This document shows positions 21,150 to 21,418 of a DNA stretch of 21,418 nucleotides, one piece after another (within the stretch, counting starts at the first letter, position 1; every line of letters starts with the position of its first letter). The stretch spans positions 1 through 21,418 of the forward strand of contig JAAYBY010000049.1 of the NCBI GenBank assembly GCA_012729935.1, read 5' to 3'. Origin of the DNA: Clostridiaceae bacterium. GTDB taxonomy: Bacteria > Bacillota > Clostridia > Saccharofermentanales > UBA5734. The notes beneath the pieces are model-generated. The model ran no database searches. It saw only the letters and a list, made by a program, of their open reading frames with translations, and was not told where the DNA came from. The position numbers were made by a program, and so were the translations under genes.

Positions 21150-21418
21150 TTATTCACAGCACGGGCGTAAATCGTTCTCCCCGTACTGGTCAAGCAGTTT
21201 CCGATAAATCTGATGATTAACCGGATCCGGTTCGTATTGTGCTTTGCTCGCGCCGATCAAACGAACGCTGTCGTGCAGACAATTAATCAGACCTGCACCC
21301 ATTGCCGCGGTAATGGCTGCCCCGAGACAGCCCGTTTCGTGTGTTCGGGGAATAATGACCGTTTTGCCTGTCACATCGGCAATGATCTGGCACCAGACAG
21401 GGCTGGAAGCTCCCCCGC
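21150..21418 (-). CDS. FGGY-family carbohydrate kinase, C-terminal end (5' part beyond window)
   Basis: Entering from the right edge, the frame reads GGASSPVWCQIIADVTGKTV, then RTHETGCLGAAITAAMGAG and ends QYGENDLRPCCE. This is the C-terminal actin-like ATPase domain of FGGY kinases (xylulokinase, ribulokinase, gluconate kinase group), where Gly-Gly-x-x-Ser-Pro-x-Trp contacts ATP and Glu-x-Gly-Cys-Leu-Gly-Ala-Ala is a conserved helix start. Only the last 88 codons are present. It is 67 bases upstream of the ceramidase-like gene on the same strand, with no terminator between, so it is probably the first visible gene of this operon and would phosphorylate the imported sugar. The sugar specificity resides in the missing part. 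Confidence 0.85.
   Translation of the reverse strand, partial: GGASSPVWCQIIADVTGKTVIIPRTHETGCLGAAITAAMGAGLINCLHDSVRLIGASKAQYEPDPVNHQIYRKLLDQYGENDLRPCCE

Noticed and set aside
21083..21193. A 37-residue N-terminal extension of the ceramidase-like protein
   Set aside because: It overlaps the kinase coding end, lacks family similarity, and the ATG at 21082 has a ribosome site and matches the domain start.

Overview
The window looks like chromosomal DNA from a Gram-positive-type anaerobe or facultative anaerobe, most likely Bacillota; no rRNA or tRNA is present to fix a genus. The indications are strong AGGAGG-type ribosome binding sites, sigma-A type promoters with 16-17 bp spacers, a tandem glycine riboswitch in front of gcvT, a MecA/PbpC-type class B penicillin-binding protein, a Thr-rich lipoprotein linker and a DeoR/SIS sugar-phosphate module. 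No mobile element, integrase, CRISPR array or prophage gene was seen. Almost everything lies on the minus strand; only one two-gene unit (9929-11171) is on the plus strand.

Layout from left to right. (1) 1-1086: the 5' part of gcvT with its promoter, a two-aptamer glycine riboswitch and an intrinsic terminator. (2) 1101-4687: a three-gene proton-translocating transhydrogenase (pntAA-pntAB-pntB) behind an Lrp/AsnC regulator, whose upstream region carries AT-rich palindromes. (3) 4692-6878: a PbpC/MecA-like transpeptidase with its promoter. (4) 6928-8266: an MFS transporter with its own promoter. (5) 8332-9772: a SIS-domain sugar-phosphate isomerase-like protein followed by a DeoR regulator. 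(6) 9875-11225, plus strand: an archaeal-type triosephosphate isomerase homologue and a YjbQ-family protein, closed by a bidirectional terminator. (7) 11286-15512: a catabolic-looking unit of a UroD-fold protein, an HpcH/HpaI aldolase and an aldo/keto reductase (overlapping or nearly so, one promoter), then a Gfo/Idh/MocA oxidoreductase behind what looks like the decayed tail of a second oxidoreductase. (8) 15551-21418: an FGGY carbohydrate kinase (partial), a cytoplasmic ceramidase-domain hydrolase, a small Cys-Pro protein, a NagA-like deacetylase, a second small Cys-Pro protein, and an orphan family-5 solute-binding lipoprotein with its own operator-like promoter.

Regions 7 and 8 read as one catabolic island. 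A conjugated or N-acylated carbohydrate could be captured by the lipoprotein, phosphorylated by the kinase, deacylated by the ceramidase-like and NagA-like hydrolases, then processed by the oxidoreductases and cleaved by the pyruvate-type aldolase. This pathway is inferred from gene content only; the substrate cannot be read from sequence.

Two observations stand out. First, PntB lacks the Lys-Arg-Ser triplet that holds the 2'-phosphate of NADP(H) in domain III and has Asn-Tyr-Asp (445-447) there in an otherwise well conserved protein, so its nucleotide specificity may be altered. Second, the kinase / ceramidase-like / Cys-Pro / NagA / Cys-Pro cluster combines a known fold set in an arrangement whose pathway I do not recognise.
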